Source: Candidatus Onthomonas avicola (GTDB lineage: Bacteria; Bacillota; Clostridia; Oscillospirales; Oscillospiraceae). Taken from it: a stretch of DNA of 64,000 nucleotides. A program made the position numbers and the translations under genes. This document shows positions 61,922 to 64,000 of the stretch, piece by piece. The notes under the pieces were generated by a model. It was not told the origin of the DNA. It saw nothing but the letters and a program-made list of their open reading frames with translations, and searched no databases. The first letter of the stretch is position 1; each line of letters begins with the position of its first letter. The stretch covers positions 62,001 to 126,000 of the forward strand of contig DVJB01000062.1 in assembly GCA_018710845.1 (NCBI GenBank). The letters run 5' to 3'.

Positions 61922-62628
61922 TTGCTTTGCTCCTTTTGCAGGGTATCAACCCATATCTCCAGCTCTGCCATGGCCTGCCCGATGGTCTCCAGACGCATCT
62001 CGTCCCGATGCAGGGCGGACAGCAGTCCGTCCCGCTGGCGGGCGCAGTGCTCCAGAAGCGAGCGCAGATAGGCCGCACGCCCCGGCTCCCGTTCCCACCG
62101 GGAGGGCTGTCCGGCCAGCAGGGTTCCGGGCGTCCACCGCACATCGTCCGTTCCGCCGTGCACGAGCAGGATGGGATACCAGTGCCCGCTGTCGTGGACA
62201 CAGCGCTCGCGGAGAATGGAATATCCGTTTTCCGCCAGCCACCGCCGCAGCTGCGGTCCTTTCGACTGCGGCTGCAGCACCAGAAGCGTGTCCGTCCGGG
62301 TCCAGGGCGCTTTTGCGAGAATGCCGCGAATCGTCTCGCCCCCCATACCGGCCATCACAACGCAGTCAGCCTCGTGCTGTTCCAGCCCGTCCAGCCCGTC
62401 TGAGAGTCGCAGGTCAATCCGGCAGTCCAACCCAAAACGGGAGACCGTCTCCGCCGCGCGCCGCAGCGGCCCGGGGCGCAGGTCGGCGGCGATGGCGCTG
62501 CGGATTCTCCCCTGCAGGAGCAGCCAGGCGGGCAAGAGGGCGTGGTCTGTGCCGATATCCGCCAGACGGCAGTCGGGCGGAACCCAATCGGCCACCGCCA
62601 GAAGACGCGGAGAGAGGGAGAACTCCAT
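61918..62628 (-). CDS. trmK: tRNA (adenine-22-N1)-methyltransferase
   Basis: Methylates A22 of tRNA with AdoMet. The 236-residue protein starts MEFSLSPRLLAVADWV, has the Rossmann motif LADIGTDHALLPAWLL and the catalytic region CVVMAGMGGETIRGIL, and ends in a coiled-coil. Overlap with the Nif3-like gene is conserved in Firmicutes. In many species sigA lies upstream. Here a repeat-rich 323-bp gap follows instead. Confidence 0.93.
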   Translation of the reverse strand: MEFSLSPRLLAVADWVPPDCRLADIGTDHALLPAWLLLQGRIRSAIAADLRPGPLRRAAETVSRFGLDCRIDLRLSDGLDGLEQHEADCVVMAGMGGETIRGILAKAPWTRTDTLLVLQPQSKGPQLRRWLAENGYSILRERCVHDSGHWYPILLVHGGTDDVRWTPGTLLAGQPSRWEREPGRAAYLRSLLEHCARQRDGLLSALHRDEMRLETIGQAMAELEIWVDTLQKEQSK

Positions 62629-62664
62629 GTGCCATGCCTCCTCATGTCATCAAACGATAGAAGA

Positions 62665-62694
62665 GGCCGGCCGTCTCATCTGGACGGCCGGCCG
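62665..62694. repeat. 30-bp terminator-like hairpin, copy 1
   Basis: GGCCGGCCGTC and GACGGCCGGCC form an 11-bp stem around TCATCTG, plus a final G. It is identical to 62912-62941. The two copies flank the hairpin-rich element. Copy 1 lies 36 bp upstream of trmK. Confidence 0.85.
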
Positions 62695-62696
62695 CA

Positions 62697-62908
62697 GACT
62701 GTCGAAAAAGGTCTCACCGAGTTTGACTCGAAAAGTCAAATAGAGTCCAATTCATTTTTGGCACGGGCATGTACCGGGCCAAAAATACTGATAGTCCGAC
62801 GAGTGTGCGGATTTTTGGAACAAAAATCCGTGCGCGTTGGAGGACTGCGAACTCGCGCAAATGCTTGCATTTGCGCGAAAGGCTGTCAAAAATACTTTTT
62901 TGACAGCC
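62697..62908. mobile_element. 212-bp MITE-like hairpin element
   Basis: No gene. Ends form imperfect terminal inverted repeats: GACTGTCGAAAAAG (62697-62710) against CTTTTTTGACAGCC (62895-62908), 12 of 14 paired. Between them lie five tidy hairpins. They are TTTGACT/AGTCAAA (62722-62740), TTTTTGGC/GCCAAAAA (62755-62785), CGGATTTTTG/CAAAAATCCG (62808-62830), CGCGCAAATGC/GCATTTGCGCG (62854-62877) and GGCTGTCAAAAA/TTTTTGACAGCC (62881-62908). The series suggests a structured repeat family or RNA rather than random spacer. With the flanking 30-bp repeats it accounts for the whole 62,629-62,951 gap. Confidence 0.6.
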
Positions 62909-62911
62909 TCA

Positions 62912-62941
62912 GGCCGGCCGTCTCATCTGGACGGCCGGCCG
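62912..62941. repeat. 30-bp terminator-like hairpin, copy 2
   Basis: Identical to 62665-62694. It lies 10 bp beyond the DUF1858 gene stop (minus strand), where it would serve as that gene's terminator. Confidence 0.85.
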
Positions 62942-62951
62942 GGCAGTTGGG

Positions 62952-63161
62952 TTAGTCCTCCTGCAGTGCGACAATGCTGTTAAGCTCGTCGAGCAACGTG
63001 TCCACATCCACGCCGTGCACCATGCAGGCCTCCTCGATCGTCTCGCCCTGAGACGCGGGGCAGTACAGGCAATGCATTCCAATCGACATGAACAGCGGAG
63101 CCGCATCGGGCGCGACTCTCAGCACATCGCCGATGATTGTGTCTTTCGTCAATTCAACCAT
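62952..63161 (-). CDS. DUF1858 domain protein
   Basis: A 69-residue protein starting MVELTKDTIIGDVLRVAP at 63161, with GGAGGT upstream. DUF1858 proteins are small helical domains with a conserved Cys pair, here in GMHCLYCPASQGETIEEAC. They are related to hybrid-cluster-associated ScdA/RIC N-termini, and function is unknown. An in-frame upstream extension of 22 residues lacks a ribosome-binding site. Confidence 0.87.
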   Translation of the reverse strand: MVELTKDTIIGDVLRVAPDAAPLFMSIGMHCLYCPASQGETIEEACMVHGVDVDTLLDELNSIVALQED

Positions 63162-63274
63162 GACGGGTACCTCCGTGGTATAAAATGAGATCATGCCTAT
63201 TATACCCGCTTTGTTCTCTCTTTTCAACCACCATCCTCAAAATATTGGGCTGTACCGCAAGAGGACGAGAAAGA

Positions 63275-63306
63275 AGCCGCCGGAGATTTCCGACGGCTCT
63301 TTTGCG
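63275..63306 (-). terminator. Terminator of the zinc-ribbon gene
   Basis: AGCCG(C)CGGA...TCCG(A)CGGCT around GATTT-type loop (63275-63298) with TCTTTT on the plus side and TTCTTTCTCG on the minus side. Bidirectional use is possible. Confidence 0.65.
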
Positions 63307-63334
63307 TATGCTTGTTTGGGATGAGGGAAGCTAC

Positions 63335-63613
63335 TCAGCGCTCGCCGCGCATCTGGGCGAAGCACTCGCTGCAGTAGACAGGGCGGTCCGTCTTGGGCTC
63401 AAAGGGGACGCGGGCCTCCTTACCGCAGTTGGCGCAGACCGCGGTGAAATACTGGCGGGGCGCACGGTTGGCGTTCTTGCGCGCGTCACGGCAGCTCTTG
63501 CAGCGCTGCGGCTCGTTCTGGAAGCCGCGCTCAGCGTAAAACTCCTGCTCACCGGCGGTGAACACAAACTCGTTGCCGCACTCCTTGCACACTAAGACCT
63601 TGTCTTCGTACAT
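63335..63613 (-). CDS. Zinc-ribbon domain protein
   Basis: A 92-residue protein with two zinc-binding modules. The first is C-x2-C (LVCKECGNEFVF) paired with C-x2-C in QRCKSCRDARKN. The second is CANCGKEARVPFEP paired with PVYCSECFA. This zinc-ribbon plus CxxC-finger layout is common and of unknown function. It lies downstream of sigH on the same strand. Confidence 0.9.
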   Translation of the reverse strand: MYEDKVLVCKECGNEFVFTAGEQEFYAERGFQNEPQRCKSCRDARKNANRAPRQYFTAVCANCGKEARVPFEPKTDRPVYCSECFAQMRGER

Positions 63614-63645
63614 AATGGTAATCCTCTCTTTTCGGATAAAAAGTT

Positions 63646-63682
63646 GCCCTCAGGGGCTATATAGAAACAGCTCCTCAGGGCC
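63646..63682 (-). terminator. Hairpin after sigH
   Basis: GCCCTCAGGGGCT (63646-63658) pairs imperfectly with AGCTCCTCAGGGC (63670-63682) around ATATAGAAAC. On the minus strand it is followed by AACTTTTTATCC. Probable sigH terminator, overlapping the zinc-ribbon leader. Confidence 0.55.
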
Positions 63683-63698
63683 GAATCTAACATGTGGT

Positions 63699-64000
63699 TC
63701 AATTGATGTGCGAGAGCTTGCGGCGGATGCGCTGCACGGCGTTGTCAATGCTCTTGCCGCTTCTGCTCAGCTTTTGGGCGATCTCCTGATAGGACAGACC
63801 TTGCAGATAGAGCGGGAGCACCTGCCGTTCCAGGGCGGTCAGCTCCCGGTGGAGCCGCCGGAAGCGTTCCTGCACCTCTTCCCTGCCGATCAGTCTGGCC
63901 TCCGGGCCGTCGTCAACAGAGTCAGACTCGCCCGCCCCGTCCTCCAGCGATACGGAGGTGTTGAGCGCGGCATGACGGCCGGCTGCGGCCGCGCGCACCG
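63699..64000 (-). CDS. sigH: Sporulation sigma factor SigH (Spo0H), 3' part
   Basis: The window edge cuts this gene; about 100 C-terminal residues are seen. The region-4 helix-turn-helix LSYQEIAQKLSRSGKSIDNAVQRIRRKL is the SigH signature, where KSIDNAxQR is conserved in Spo0H proteins. The preceding ALNTSVSLEDG fits the region 2-4 linker. SigH drives early sporulation genes. The first visible Met is internal, not the start. Confidence 0.85.
   Translation of the reverse strand, partial: VRAAAAGRHAALNTSVSLEDGAGESDSVDDGPEARLIGREEVQERFRRLHRELTALERQVLPLYLQGLSYQEIAQKLSRSGKSIDNAVQRIRRKLSHIN

Overview
The window looks like the chromosome of an endospore-forming, Gram-positive, GC-rich clostridium, most like a gut Oscillospiraceae (Flavonifractor/Intestinimonas/Oscillibacter type). 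The reasons are the sporulation genes (spoVM, spoIVA, a SPOCS-LysM protein, cotJ, yunB, a cwlD-like amidase, sigH), a Firmicutes-type rlmN-prpC-prkC-rsgA-thiN order, and a hexuronate/beta-glucuronide locus. Composition and taxonomy were judged by eye, not computed.

Layout. 1-12.9 kb (+): the conserved Firmicutes housekeeping run yicC-remA-gmk-rpoZ, priA-def-fmt-rsmB-rlmN-prpC-prkC-rsgA-thiN (no coaBC and no rpe). It is followed by a secreted GH25 lysozyme with 11 fibronectin-like repeats (13-17 kb). 17.2-20.5 kb (+): a spore-envelope cluster with a 22-residue SpoVM, a SPOCS/LysM protein behind a near-consensus sigma-E promoter, and SpoIVA. 20.5-27.7 kb (-): a methyltransferase, a Xer-like recombinase, a 2.6-kb integrated element, radA, a CwlD-like amidase and a sortase B. 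The 2.6-kb element (22,129-24,722) carries a HUH rolling-circle Rep, a short tyrosine recombinase and one small protein between 15-bp direct repeats.

27.9-34 kb holds the main discovery. The spore-coat Mn-catalase gene cotJC is cut in two, in frame. Its first 63 codons follow a fused cotJA-cotJB gene at 28.4 kb, and its last 135 codons lie at 33.55-33.96 kb. The ~4.97 kb between them encode a large serine recombinase, a small translationally coupled protein under a sigma-E-like promoter, a lipoprotein nuclease and two PfkB sugar kinases. This has the layout of a developmentally excised intervening element, like skin in sigK, but in cotJC. Excision between ATcGGtACc and ATaGGgACt would give a normal 198-residue CotJC.

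34-48.7 kb (-): a glucuronide catabolic locus. A GH2 beta-glucuronidase/galactosidase, a domain-permuted membrane GH3 and a GPH symporter feed uxaC, uxuA, an SDR mannonate oxidoreductase, kdgK and eda. A LytTR response regulator and a GHKL sensor kinase lie directly upstream, and the GH2 promoter carries two LytTR-like half-sites 21 bp apart. The operon kdgK lacks six residues including the catalytic Asp of the PfkB signature, while an intact KdgK-like kinase sits inside the cotJC element.

48.9-64 kb: an aminotransferase, ligA, yunB, a methionine gamma-lyase family protein, three tandem M42 aminopeptidases, murD, ybjQ, the RNase P RNA (rnpB) with clear promoter and terminator, a YrvL-like membrane protein, yebC, a Nif3-like protein, trmK, a 212-bp hairpin-rich MITE-like element between two copies of a terminator hairpin, a DUF1858 protein, a zinc-ribbon protein and the 3' end of sigH. 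No tRNA, rRNA, CRISPR array or insertion sequence was recognised.
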